Part shown: in pieces, positions 55,457 to 63,896 of the stretch
Layout of the letters: every line of letters starts with the position of its first letter
Numbering within the stretch: position 1 is the stretch's first letter
Source: Hymenobacter pini
GTDB lineage: Bacteria; Bacteroidota; Bacteroidia; Cytophagales; Hymenobacteraceae
NCBI RefSeq assembly: GCF_020421205.1
Contig: NZ_JAIZZH010000007.1
Coordinates: 173,459 to 237,458 of the forward strand
Direction: 5' to 3'
DNA: 64,000 bases
Notes under the pieces: generated by a model
What the model saw: the letters and a program-made list of their open reading frames with translations, nothing else
Database searches by the model: none
What the model was told of the DNA's origin: nothing
Translations under genes and position numbers: made by a program

Positions 55457-56101
55457 TTAGACTTCAGCCACCAGCTTGTTCAGAATGCGGCTGATTTCCT
55501 TGGCGTGGCTGTATACCATGAAGTGGCCACCGCCGGGGATGAGATACTCCACGGGTGTGGGGCCGGGCGGAAATACCCGGTCGTGGGTGCCCAGAATCTG
55601 GATACTGCGGCCCACGTGGGTGCTGTCCCAGTGCAGGAGGCTGGCCACGGCCCAGCGGGTGTAGCGCGGCTCCATATCCCGCAGAATCTGCTTGAACATC
55701 CGGTACTCCGCTCCATTCTGCACCCCGAAATACCACTGCCCCGCCCGCGGAAACAGCTTCAGCCACTGGGGCGGAAACACCCGGTAGAGCCCCGAGGCCC
55801 GCACCAGCTTTAGCAGCGGCGGCAGACAGCTGGCATCCGGAATGCTGCTGATGAGCACCGTGCGCAGCCCCGGCCGCAGCCGGCTGATTTCCAGCGCCAC
55901 CACGCCCCCAAACGACACACCTACCAGCAGCCCCGTGGCATCCGCCGGAATATCGGCGGCCATGCGGGCCGCGTAGTGCGGCAAGGATTCATCGGGCTCC
56001 GGCGTGAGCCAGGGCAGCAGGCAGGTTTCGCCGCGCAGCAACGGCTGCAGCCGCTGAAACACCCGCTCATCGGCTCCCAGGCCGGGAATGAGGTAGAACA
56101 T
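55457..56101 (-). CDS. Small alpha/beta hydrolase
   Basis: A 214-aa hydrolase. Motifs: LIPGLGADERVF (oxyanion region near the N-terminus), nucleophile elbow GVSFGG with Ser63, acid Asp174 in LGTHDRVFPP and His193 in IPGGGHFMVY. The start at 56101 (MFYLIPGLG) fits the fold; in-frame codons continue upstream to 56173 without similarity. It is upstream of the cyclase-family gene on the same strand, suggesting a shared transcript and perhaps a shared degradation pathway. No substrate can be named. Confidence 0.85.
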   Translation of the reverse strand: MFYLIPGLGADERVFQRLQPLLRGETCLLPWLTPEPDESLPHYAARMAADIPADATGLLVGVSFGGVVALEISRLRPGLRTVLISSIPDASCLPPLLKLVRASGLYRVFPPQWLKLFPRAGQWYFGVQNGAEYRMFKQILRDMEPRYTRWAVASLLHWDSTHVGRSIQILGTHDRVFPPGPTPVEYLIPGGGHFMVYSHAKEISRILNKLVAEV

Positions 56102-56212
56102 AGCTGGTTGAGAGTTGAATGATGAGTTATGAAAGTTGAGTTCCGGGCTATTACTGCCGCTGCTACAGTACAATCAATTCATAACTCAACTCTCATAATT
56201 CATCCTTTTCCC

Positions 56213-56704
56213 TCACGGCTCAATGCGCAGGAACACGTCTTCGAGGTAGAAGATATTATGGGGCTGGCCCGACTCGTACTCCTCCTCGCTCTCAGCGTTC
56301 ATACTGATATCGAAGCTGTCTTCTTCCTCGCCTTCCTCTTCTTCGTCCTCAAACAAGTCGGCGGGATAGGTGCAGGACAGCTTCAGGGCCACGTTGGGCA
56401 GGGGCACGGGCGGGTCGGCTTCTGTGTTGTACTGCAGCAGACAGGGCCACTCCTGCACGGTGGCCAGGGCATCGGCTACGTCTTCCTGCAGGGCTTCGGC
56501 CCGGCTGCCGGCCAAGCGCAGCAGCAAATCCAGCTGCTGGAACGGCAGGCCCAGGTGGAAAAAATGCGGTTCCTGATCAAAGTACGTGGTAGCCCAAATC
56601 GTTACGTCGTCGGAGTTGTCGAATACAATGGCCGTAATCTGTACCTGCTCAATAAAGAAATCGGTATCATCGGCCAGGGCGTCAATTAATCGTCTCATTT
56701 TCAT
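56213..56704 (-). CDS. Acidic hypothetical protein
   Basis: A 163-aa cytoplasmic protein (MKMRRLIDALADDTDFFIEQ at the start). It has a strand-rich first half and a low-complexity acidic stretch around residues 117-145 (DLFEDEEEEGEEEDSF). No family recognised. The acidic run could be a flexible linker or a binding surface. Confidence 0.65.
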   Translation of the reverse strand: MKMRRLIDALADDTDFFIEQVQITAIVFDNSDDVTIWATTYFDQEPHFFHLGLPFQQLDLLLRLAGSRAEALQEDVADALATVQEWPCLLQYNTEADPPVPLPNVALKLSCTYPADLFEDEEEEGEEEDSFDISMNAESEEEYESGQPHNIFYLEDVFLRIEP

Positions 56705-56860
56705 GCTGCTGGCAACTTAACCGGTAGGGTACCCGGCGGCAGTAGCCCGCGCTACTGCTGAGCGGGCGGCCGGTTGGCTGTTTCAAAGAAAAAAGAAAAG
56801 CCGACAATGGCTACTATTTCCCAGTGCGGGCGGCCCGAAACGCAAGCACACAGAGGCGTG

Positions 56861-57997
56861 CTAGCCCTGAAACAGCTCCAATGTAATGTGGTCGGCCAGC
56901 AGCTTGCCGGCATCGGTCAGGCGCAGATACTCATCCGCGTCGAGATGAGCCAAGCCGGTTTGCTCAAGCTCCCGCAGGTAAGCGCCCTTCTCGCCCCGCA
57001 GGTCTACGCCCAGCTCAGTGCGCAGGCGGACCAGGTTGCAGCCCTGGGCGGTGCGCAGGCTGGTCATCAGGTACTCATTGGCCTGGTCGCGGGGCGAAAG
57101 GTGCTCCACGGTGGCCGGCACGGTGCCCTGCTCCAGCACCGCCGTTACGTACTGGTGGTTGTGAGCCACGGTGTACTGCCGGCTGCTGCCATTGAAGGAA
57201 TGGGCGCTGGGCCCCAGCCCCAGGTAAGGCACCCCGCGCCAGTACGCCGAGTTGTGGCGCGACTCGCGGCCGGGCTGGCAGAAGTTGCTGATTTCGTACT
57301 GCTGGTAGCCGTGGCGGCCCATTTCCTGCAGCAACAGCTCAAACTGCCGTGCCACAAACTCTTCCGGTGCGGCCCAGAACTTTCCTTTCTGCAGCTGGCG
57401 GCCAAATACCGTGTCGGGCTCAATGGTGAGGGCGTAGCAGCTCAGGTGGGGCACCTGCAGGGCAAAGGCCTGGGCCATATCCTGCTCCCAGATGCCGTGG
57501 TCGGGGGCGGGTACGCCGTAAATCAAATCCACCGAAATATTCTCAAACCCAGCATCCTGGGCCCGCCGTACGCCCGTCGTGGATTCCTCCGCCGAGTGGA
57601 CCCGGTTCATCATCCGCAGGTGGGGCTCGTGGAAGCTCTGCAGCCCGATGCTGAGCCGGTTGATGGGCGAGGCGGCCAGCTCCCGCACTTTATCAGGCGT
57701 GAGGTCGTCGGGGTTAGCTTCCAGCGTGATTTCCGCGTCGGATGCTACCCGGAAGTGCCGGTGTACCGCCGTGAGCAGGGTATTCAGCTCCGTGGCCGTC
57801 AGCAAGGAAGGCGTACCGCCCCCGAAGTAGATGGTGTTGAGCGTGGTATCGGCGGGCAGATAGCTCCGGCGCAGCTCCAGCTCCCGCACCATGGCCTCCG
57901 TAAGCCGGCTTTTCAGCCCCAGCGAGGTGCTGAAGTGAAAGTCGCAGTAGTGGCAGGCTTGCTTGCAGAAGGGAATATGTAGGTACAGGCCGGCCAT
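56861..57997 (-). CDS. hemW: Heme chaperone / radical-SAM protein HemW
   Basis: A 378-aa radical-SAM protein. The cluster motif is Cys11-x3-Cys15-x2-Cys18 (PFCKQACHYCDF), whose CxxxCxYCxF form separates HemW from HemN. IYFGGGTPSLL and LEANPDDLTP are SAM-binding segments, and a HemN_C-like domain is at about 300-375. The proven role of the family is heme binding and delivery rather than coproporphyrinogen oxidation. It is divergent from the BamA-like gene, with 109 bp between starts. Confidence 0.92.
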   Translation of the reverse strand: MAGLYLHIPFCKQACHYCDFHFSTSLGLKSRLTEAMVRELELRRSYLPADTTLNTIYFGGGTPSLLTATELNTLLTAVHRHFRVASDAEITLEANPDDLTPDKVRELAASPINRLSIGLQSFHEPHLRMMNRVHSAEESTTGVRRAQDAGFENISVDLIYGVPAPDHGIWEQDMAQAFALQVPHLSCYALTIEPDTVFGRQLQKGKFWAAPEEFVARQFELLLQEMGRHGYQQYEISNFCQPGRESRHNSAYWRGVPYLGLGPSAHSFNGSSRQYTVAHNHQYVTAVLEQGTVPATVEHLSPRDQANEYLMTSLRTAQGCNLVRLRTELGVDLRGEKGAYLRELEQTGLAHLDADEYLRLTDAGKLLADHITLELFQG

Positions 57998-58035
57998 GCG
58001 GAAAAGAACTGGCTGCCGCCGCCGAAAGTTCGGTA

Positions 58036-58069
58036 AACCGGTGAGCGGAAGCAGGAAAGGGTACTTTTG
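58036..58069 (+). promoter_or_regulatory. Candidate promoter of the BamA-like gene
   Basis: TACTTTTG at 58062-58069 is an exact match to the Bacteroidota -7 box TAnnTTTG. GTTCGG near 58037, about 20 nt upstream, could serve as a weak -33 element (TTTG expected). The implied start site leaves a leader of roughly 30 nt before the ATG at 58107. Confidence 0.45.
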
Positions 58070-58106
58070 GGAAATTAAACGCCTGGTTTCGCGTTTAGCC
58101 CTGCAA

Positions 58107-59975
58107 ATGTACGCCCGCGCCCTTGTTTTCTGGTGGTTACTGCTGCTGAGCCCGTGGCTGAGCGGTGCCGTTTACGCCCAGGGTACTACCCCACTCAATC
58201 CGGCGGCACCACCCGTTTCGGCCGTGCCCGCCGCGGCGCCACCGCCCGACTCCACCCGCAAAACCCCGCTGGCTCCACTACGGCCGGTGCGCCCCGTTAC
58301 CCTGCGCCTGCTGCTGGAAACTGCCGACCAGCCTGTGCTGCGGCCTTACCGGTACCGCACCACGTTGCCCGATTCCCTGACGGCGTTGCGGGAAGTGCGC
58401 AATTTGGTACTGGCCCTTCAAAACGATGCTTACCTCACCGCTTCGGCCGATGAAGTGCAGTGGCACCACGATACGCTGCAGGTGCGCCTGTACGTGGGAG
58501 AGCAATTCCGCTGGGCGCAGGTGCGCAACGGCAACCTCGGCGACGGGCTGCTCACCCGGGCCGGCTTCCGCGACAAGCTGTTCCGGCAGCAGCCGCTACG
58601 CCCGCAGGAGTGGGCCCGCCTCCAGGAAAACATCCTGCACGAAGCCGAAAACCAGGGCTACCCCTTCGCTACGCTCCGCCTCGATTCGGTGGGGCTCACC
58701 GATCAGGGCATTACCGGCCGGGTAGTGCTGCAGCGCGGCCCGCTGGTAGTGTTTGATTCCATCCAGATTCTGGGCAAGACCAAAACCCGCGCCCGGTTCC
58801 TCACCGATTACCTGCAGCTGGAGCCTGACCAGCCCTTCAGCCAGCAGCGCATTCAGGAAGCCGCCCGCCGCCTGCGCCAGCTGCCCTACCTGCAGCTCAA
58901 GGCCGAGCCCGAAGTACGCTTTGCCCGCGGCCGGGCCCGGGTATATTTCCTGCTCGAAGACCGTACGGCCAATCAGTTCGATGCCATTGTGGGCGTGCTG
59001 CCCAATCCCTCGCCCACTGTGGGCCAAAAACGCGTGCAGATTACCGGCGACATTACCCTGAACCTGCGCAACCTCAATGGGGGCGGTAAGGGTGTAGGGC
59101 TGCAGTGGCGGAAGCTGGATGCCAATTCCCAGCTGCTCGATGCCCAATACGTACACCCCGCCTTTTTCGGGACGCCCCTGGAGCTGAGCGGCTCCTTCAA
59201 TCTGCTCAAGCAGGATACCCTGTTCCTGAATACCCGGCCGCGGCTACAGGTTGCCTACCCCACGGCCCTGGCCGGGCGGCTGGCCGTATTTGCCGAGTGG
59301 CGCAACTCTCGCCTGATTTATTCCTCCCTCGATAAGGCCACGACGCTACCGGAAAACGTTGATTCCCGCTACGCTTCCTACGGCCTCAACTATACCTGGA
59401 ATACCCTCGACGACCCGTACTTTCCGCGGCGGGGGCTGCTGGTAAGTGGGCAAGGGGCCGTGGGCACCAAGCGTATCAGCCGGAACGCCGATTTACCGGA
59501 AAGTTTCTACGAAGGTGTACCGCTCCGCACTCGCCAGACTACGCTGGGGCTGCGGGCCGAGCATTACCTGCGGGTAGGCCGCCAGGGCGTACTGCTGACG
59601 CGGCTGCGGGGTGAGGCCCTCATTAACAACCGCCTGTTCCTCAACGACCTGTTCCGGCTGGGCGGCCTGGCCACGCTGCGGGGCTTCAACGAGCTGAATT
59701 TCTACGCCAGCCAGTACGCCGTGGGCACCGCCGAGTTCCGGCAGTTCACCGGCTCCGACGCCTACGTATTTCTATTTGCCGACCAGGCCTACCTGCGCCG
59801 CGCCCTCCCCAACGACCCGTACCCGCAGGATTCGCCCACCGGCCTGGGGGCGGGGCTGAGTTTCCGCACCGGCGCGGGGCAGTTTCAGTTTGTGTACGCG
59901 CTGGGCCGCAGCCAGCAGCAGCGGCTCTCACTCAGCGCCGGCAAAATCCACTTCGGCATCACCAGCCGATTCTAG
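58107..59975 (+). CDS. BamA/TamA-family outer-membrane protein
   Basis: A 622-aa Omp85-family protein. The signal peptide (MYARALVFWWLLLLSPWLSG) is cleaved near VYAQ. A Pro-rich linker precedes POTRA-like repeats (about 75-290; LHEAENQGYPFATLRLDSV, VVFDSIQILGKTKT), then a beta-barrel (about 300-622) with the Omp85 motif RLGGLATLRGFNELNF and a C-terminal Phe (FGITSRF). Unlike TamL at 16021 it lacks a lipobox. Likely role: insertion or export of an unknown outer-membrane substrate. The start at 58107 fits the signal peptide; in-frame codons reach back into the divergent hemW. Confidence 0.88.
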   Translation: MYARALVFWWLLLLSPWLSGAVYAQGTTPLNPAAPPVSAVPAAAPPPDSTRKTPLAPLRPVRPVTLRLLLETADQPVLRPYRYRTTLPDSLTALREVRNLVLALQNDAYLTASADEVQWHHDTLQVRLYVGEQFRWAQVRNGNLGDGLLTRAGFRDKLFRQQPLRPQEWARLQENILHEAENQGYPFATLRLDSVGLTDQGITGRVVLQRGPLVVFDSIQILGKTKTRARFLTDYLQLEPDQPFSQQRIQEAARRLRQLPYLQLKAEPEVRFARGRARVYFLLEDRTANQFDAIVGVLPNPSPTVGQKRVQITGDITLNLRNLNGGGKGVGLQWRKLDANSQLLDAQYVHPAFFGTPLELSGSFNLLKQDTLFLNTRPRLQVAYPTALAGRLAVFAEWRNSRLIYSSLDKATTLPENVDSRYASYGLNYTWNTLDDPYFPRRGLLVSGQGAVGTKRISRNADLPESFYEGVPLRTRQTTLGLRAEHYLRVGRQGVLLTRLRGEALINNRLFLNDLFRLGGLATLRGFNELNFYASQYAVGTAEFRQFTGSDAYVFLFADQAYLRRALPNDPYPQDSPTGLGAGLSFRTGAGQFQFVYALGRSQQQRLSLSAGKIHFGITSRF

Positions 59976-59986
59976 CTGTCAGAGCT

Positions 59987-60090
59987 CAGAACAAAGAGAT
60001 TAAAACCAAGAAGTGGGGTTCCACTCTGCGCCCTAGGTGGGACAACGGAGCGGAAGCCGCACTTCCTGATTCTAACCTCTTTGTTCTAAG
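59987..60090. terminator. Imperfect inverted repeat between convergent genes
   Basis: AGAACAAAGAG near 59987 is complementary to CTCTTTGTTCT near 60079-60089, enclosing a small GTGG/CCAC hairpin. It lies between the convergent stops at 59975 and 60121 and may act as a terminator, though the loop is long. Confidence 0.35.
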
Positions 60091-60120
60091 CGCTCAGTTT
60101 TATACTCTGAATCTCAGGCT

Positions 60121-61275
60121 CTACTTCATCAGGGCGTTTTTCAGCTCGCCAGCGGCTAGGTCCTGGGCCTCGGTGGCCTGGGGCACCAGCGGCGCCATAC
60201 CAAAAAATTCGTGCGTTACACCGTCGAAGTTCTGGTACTTGGTGGCTACGCCAGCTGCTTTTAGCTTGTCGGCCAGCATTTGGCCGTCGCTCATCAGCGG
60301 GTCCAAGCTAGCGGTAATAACAGTTGTGGGCGGCAGACCTTTCAGGTTGGCATTCACCAGCGAAATCATCGGGTTTTTGCCATCGGCGGCGTTGCGCAGA
60401 TATTTATCGAAGAACCACGCCATCATGGGCTTGTTGAGCGGCTTGGCCTGGGCATTCTTCTGGTACGACGGCGTGTTCATGTCGTAGCCGGCAATGGGGT
60501 ACACCAGCACTTCGTGCTTGGGCATCATCACTTTTTTGTCGCGGGCCATCATGCTCACGCTGGCGGCTAGGTTGCCCCCGGCGCTTTCCCCCACCACGGC
60601 CACGTTTTGCGGGTCGCCTTTGAAAGATGCCGCGTTGCGCAGCACCCACTGGTAAGCCGCAAACGAATCGTTGTGCGCCGTCGGGAATTTGTGCTCCGGG
60701 GCCTGCCGGTACGCCACCGATACAAAGATGGCCCCGGTTTTCTCCACCAACCCGCGCACCGAGGCATCATAGGTGTCAAGATTCGCAATTACCCAGCCGC
60801 CGCCGTGGTAATACACCACCACGGGTAGCGTGCCGGTAGCATTTTTGGGCGTGTAGATGCGCACCTTCACGCCGGGCATCACCATGCGGCTCATGGTATC
60901 AGCCGTTACCGGGGGCATAGGCATATTATTCTGCTGCATCAGCTTCATCACGGCATCGGCCGGGGTGGGCTGCTGCCGGGCCTCCTGCGCCGATAGGGTC
61001 TCGATGGGTTTGCCGCCCAGGCCGACCAAAGTTTCAATTACGGCCTGCATTTCGGGCTTGATGCCGGTAGCCCAGGCCGGGGCCGGGCCACTGGGCTTCA
61101 CGGGTGTGGGGCCAGCGGGTGCATCCGGCGCGGGCGTAGCCGTGGCAGTGGTATCCGTGGCAGTGCTGGTAGATGCCGACTCGTTGGTTTGAGCCGTGTT
61201 GCAGGAAGCCAGGGTTAAGCCGGCCAGTACAAACGGAGCGCTCCACTTGGAGAGCGAGGTAGCGAGGATGTTCAT
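60121..61275 (-). CDS. Lipoprotein esterase of the HSL alpha/beta-hydrolase family
   Basis: A 384-aa protein. From the ATG at 61275 a signal peptide ends in the lipobox TLASC with Cys25. A Thr/Pro/Ala-rich linker (about 30-75) tethers the catalytic domain. Motifs: HGGGW (157-161, oxyanion), GESAGG with Ser231, Asp325 in SLDPLMSDG and His355 in GVTHEF. The HGGG plus GESAGG combination marks the hormone-sensitive-lipase group. A role in outer-membrane or periplasmic ester hydrolysis is likely. In-frame codons to 61311 would lengthen the signal region unnaturally. Confidence 0.87.
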   Translation of the reverse strand: MNILATSLSKWSAPFVLAGLTLASCNTAQTNESASTSTATDTTATATPAPDAPAGPTPVKPSGPAPAWATGIKPEMQAVIETLVGLGGKPIETLSAQEARQQPTPADAVMKLMQQNNMPMPPVTADTMSRMVMPGVKVRIYTPKNATGTLPVVVYYHGGGWVIANLDTYDASVRGLVEKTGAIFVSVAYRQAPEHKFPTAHNDSFAAYQWVLRNAASFKGDPQNVAVVGESAGGNLAASVSMMARDKKVMMPKHEVLVYPIAGYDMNTPSYQKNAQAKPLNKPMMAWFFDKYLRNAADGKNPMISLVNANLKGLPPTTVITASLDPLMSDGQMLADKLKAAGVATKYQNFDGVTHEFFGMAPLVPQATEAQDLAAGELKNALMK

Positions 61276-61486
61276 AGAGGTGCAGGTTGAGGAAAAAATT
61301 AAACTGAGCATTTACAGCCCTTCGCTTACGCGGCCAGCGGGTTTATAGCGTAGTGAATACATAATTCTGTACAATACGTGGCCTTTTCTACTACCACCTA
61401 TCATTTTAGCCCCCTGAATATCAACTGGTAATAAAATATTCTTGTATTTTTGCACCCCCAAATGCTGCGTTTGTCAAAAAGGCTTG

Positions 61487-61494
61487 TACATTTG
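61487..61494 (+). promoter_or_regulatory. -7 promoter box before tRNA-fMet
   Basis: TACATTTG matches TAnnTTTG exactly and lies 13 nt before the tRNA. Another exact match, TATTTTTG, is at 61445-61452. A -33 TTTG with normal spacing is not visible for either; the TTTG at 61470-61473 is only 13 nt away. Confidence 0.4.
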
Positions 61495-61507
61495 TATTAC
61501 CAAACAG

Positions 61508-61580
<73 letters not shown>

Positions 61581-61587
61581 CCTCGAT

Positions 61588-61627
61588 AACCCAGAAGCAA
61601 CTCTTACGAGCCGCTTCTGGGTTTTTT
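61588..61627 (+). terminator. Rho-independent terminator of tRNA-fMet
   Basis: AACCCAGAAGC (61588-61598) and GCTTCTGGGTT (61613-61623) form an 11-bp stem with a 14-nt loop, followed by a T-run. It begins 8 nt after the tRNA. Confidence 0.88.
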
Positions 61628-61735
61628 CTTGTCCTATACTTTACGTCCGCTGCTGATTTTCGCATAAAATCTATATTCTTACCGATACCAGCAGGTTAAC
61701 CCAGGCACCAGCGGTGCCTGTTATATTCGGCAGGA

Positions 61736-62956
61736 ATGGCCCAGCTTTTTCAGCAGCCCCTATTTGCGCGCCTTTCCCGGCTTGCTTCGGGCACCGCATT
61801 CGGCCAGCAATGGCTGTTACGGCGGCTGATTCAGGCACATAGCTATCCGATAACCGTAACGCAGAATCAGTTTGCGGGTCCGGGCTGGGCACTGCTGGAA
61901 CAGGCAGTTCAGACAAGCCAGGCCGTGCTGGTTGGCGAGGACCACGGTACGGCGCAGATTCCCCTGTTTACCGCTGCACTGGCTCAGCTGCTGCACCCAG
62001 CTCTGTTTGTGGCAGAGGTGGATGCGTATCAGGTGCAGGACCTGCGCACGCTGGCTCAGAGCACGGCCTCACCCACGGCCTATCTGCAGCAGCATCCGGG
62101 GTCCTTGTCGTTTTATAGCTGGGTGGCGGAATTTGAACTGGTTCGTCGGTTACTGGACCGCCAGGTTGCCATTGTTGGTATCGACCATGTATTTCTGGCT
62201 TCATCGGGGCGCTTCTTCACTCGTTTGGCCAATGCGGTGCAAAGCCCGGCATTTCAGCAGTATCTGCGGGAGCTGGCCCATACCTGCCAGGCCCAGGACA
62301 GCGCCAGCCTGCTGCAGAATACGCCCGATTTTGCCTTGTTCACGCTTCCAGCGGCAACAATAGCGCAGCTGCTGATGCTGGCACAGCCGGAAGATGCCCG
62401 TGTCCAGGCAATGATACAGGACTACGCGGCGAGCCACGCCATTTACCAAGGGCAGTTGCAGGGCAGCGGCGGGCACCAACAGCGGGTTAACTTACTGAAA
62501 CGCAACCTACTGCACGAGCTACAGCGCCACCAGCAGGCAACGCACGGCCCCTTGCTGCCGCAAACCCTGGTGAAGATGGGCGCGCTTCATGTGGCGCGCA
62601 ACCTGAGTCCGCTGGTAAGCGGAGGCTACTATGATGTGGGCAGTCTGATAAGCAACCTGGCCGAAGCTCAGAGCCACACCTCTCTGCACTTATTTGTTGT
62701 GGGTAAGCAGGGAAACAAGACGGCTGGTGCCTATGCAGAGCATGAGGTGGCTTATACTGCGGAAGCGGCTCCTGCCTTCCTGCGCTATTTTCTGGGGCAA
62801 GCTACCACGCAATGGAATATTACCGATTTACGGCCCTTACGGGACGCCTGGCTAAGCAGCCAGCTGCGCATCAACGACCAGAACCTGCTGCGTACTGTGC
62901 TGGGTTACGACTTCCTCATTGTACTCCCGGAAACTACTGCCAGCGGCATTTATTAG
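61736..62956 (+). CDS. EreA/ChaN-like protein of unknown function
   Basis: A 406-aa protein. The segment AVLVGEDHGTAQIPLF (about 63-78), followed by LFVAEVDAYQVQDL and later AIVGIDHVFL, resembles the GExHG...E...D pattern of the EreA/ChaN-like (erythromycin-esterase/TraB) fold, where His and Glu form the active site. A later VKMGALHVARNLSP fits the conserved His near the end of such proteins. No signal peptide is evident. It lies between tRNA-fMet and the RiPP peptides and has its own terminator. Hydrolase activity is only inferred. Confidence 0.65.
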   Translation: MAQLFQQPLFARLSRLASGTAFGQQWLLRRLIQAHSYPITVTQNQFAGPGWALLEQAVQTSQAVLVGEDHGTAQIPLFTAALAQLLHPALFVAEVDAYQVQDLRTLAQSTASPTAYLQQHPGSLSFYSWVAEFELVRRLLDRQVAIVGIDHVFLASSGRFFTRLANAVQSPAFQQYLRELAHTCQAQDSASLLQNTPDFALFTLPAATIAQLLMLAQPEDARVQAMIQDYAASHAIYQGQLQGSGGHQQRVNLLKRNLLHELQRHQQATHGPLLPQTLVKMGALHVARNLSPLVSGGYYDVGSLISNLAEAQSHTSLHLFVVGKQGNKTAGAYAEHEVAYTAEAAPAFLRYFLGQATTQWNITDLRPLRDAWLSSQLRINDQNLLRTVLGYDFLIVLPETTASGIY

Positions 62957-62980
62957 CCTACTTATTGTCACTTACTGGAT

Positions 62981-63010
62981 AGCCGGCCCTGTAGCGGGGC
63001 CGGCTTTTTC
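62981..63010 (+). terminator. Rho-independent terminator
   Basis: AGCCGGCCC (62981-62989), loop TGTAGCG, GGGCCGGCT (62997-63005), then TTTTT. It begins 25 nt after the stop of the EreA/ChaN-like gene. Confidence 0.92.
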
Positions 63011-63358
63011 GTTTTGTGGGCGTTCGTCCTGCCATTCGGGCTACTTATGAGGGTAGGCTACCGGTTTCGACGGTTTGGTACCGCCAAAAGGCAGACTGGT
63101 GTAATATTATTTAGTAAGAGAAACCACCCTTCTACATTTGAATCAACAATAACAGCAAGGGCAACAGCAGCTGAAACACATCAACATATTTACGACATAT
63201 AGCCACCCGCTTCATTCGTGAATAAAATGTTTTCGTAGCTCGTTATCCATTCCTAAAATACCACAGCTAATAGGCTGCTGTTTCATTTTCTGACTCACTT
63301 CAACCATTCATCTGTTTGCAGTTTCAAAAAATACTCTTGCTCCTCAATTTTATTTCCC
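63011..63358. other. AT-rich region upstream of the RiPP peptide genes
   Basis: About 350 bp, markedly AT-rich, with no credible gene. A 62-codon frame at 63014-63202 has no start context or composition to support it. TACTCTTG at 63332-63339 is one mismatch from a -7 box and lies 20 nt before the first peptide ATG, so the promoter of the peptide genes is probably here. Confidence 0.4.
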
Positions 63359-63526
63359 ATGAAAAACATAAAAAACTCTTATTTCTCAGGCGAAAACTAT
63401 GAGTTTAAGCCTTTCAACGAGCACGAGCTAGCCATGGTAATGGGTGGCGGCGGAGATGAACAGTCGCTGGATTTTTTAGGCGATGCTCTCTCGCTCGATG
63501 ATGACGATGATTTACTAACGGATTAA
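63359..63526 (+). CDS. Acidic small peptide with double-Gly-type leader (putative RiPP precursor)
   Basis: A 55-aa peptide, too short for usual gene callers. The first part (MKNIKNSYFSGENYEFKPFN) leads into EHELAMVMGGGG, which resembles a double-Gly processing site preceded by a helical leader end. The remainder is acidic and Cys-free (DEQSLDFLGDALSLDDDDDL, then LTD). Without Cys it cannot form a lanthipeptide; a Ser/Asp-rich core might suit another ester- or amide-linked class, or it may be an immunity or signalling peptide. It lies 139 bp before two lanthipeptide-type precursor genes, which is the main reason to believe it. Codon order and start context are ordinary for the phylum. Confidence 0.6.
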   Translation: MKNIKNSYFSGENYEFKPFNEHELAMVMGGGGDEQSLDFLGDALSLDDDDDLLTD

Positions 63527-63665
63527 CCTCGCGTTATTTCGTTCTGCACAAACACCTAAATAATGGCCAGTATTTAGGAATTACCCAACATATCTGATAG
63601 CACCGGTTAATTAGGTTATTGGGGTCGTTTTTCTCTCATTTTTCACTTTCCACCATTTCCTTCCG

Positions 63666-63836
63666 ATGAAAAAGGTAACTACTGCCGCCGACCAACTGGA
63701 CCTGAACAAAGAAATCATTGCCAACCTGAGCGAAGAGCAGCTGCAGGAAATTGAAGGTGGCGCCGCTGCTGGCGACTTCACCTCTTGCTGGTCCACCTCG
63801 TGCAATGGCCACGTGTCAGCTGAAGTAGGCGAGTAA
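63666..63836 (+). CDS. Class I lanthipeptide-type precursor peptide, copy 1
   Basis: A 56-aa precursor. The leader is MKKVTTAADQLDLNKEIIAN followed by LSEEQLQEIEGG; its LDLNKEIIANLS box is the pattern of Bacteroidota class I lanthipeptide leaders, and Gly31-Gly32 is the expected cleavage site. The core (33-56) begins AAAGDFTSCWSTSCNG and holds Cys41 and Cys46, with Thr39/Ser40 and Ser43-Thr44-Ser45 placed just before them, so two small lanthionine rings are possible. LanB-type dehydratase, LanC cyclase and an exporter would be needed; none is within the window. There is no Shine-Dalgarno, as usual here. Confidence 0.82.
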   Translation: MKKVTTAADQLDLNKEIIANLSEEQLQEIEGGAAAGDFTSCWSTSCNGHVSAEVGE

Positions 63837-63896
63837 TAATTTCTCTCCTTATTATCTCATTTTCTCTCATTTTTCACTTTCCACCATTTCCTTCCG

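Noticed and set aside
56105..56200. A-T-rich inverted segments around the start of the alpha/beta hydrolase (GAGTTATGAA and TTCATAACTC)
   Set aside because: The arms are short (about 10-12 bp) and imperfect beyond the core; no clear function, so not annotated.
63014..63202. A 62-codon frame before the RiPP peptides
   Set aside because: It begins immediately after a terminator, has a composition unlike neighbouring proteins and no recognisable feature.
63315..63339. TTTG and TACTCTTG as a full promoter for the first RiPP peptide
   Set aside because: The spacer is only 13 nt, against about 20 expected between -33 and -7; only the -7-like box is kept as a possibility.
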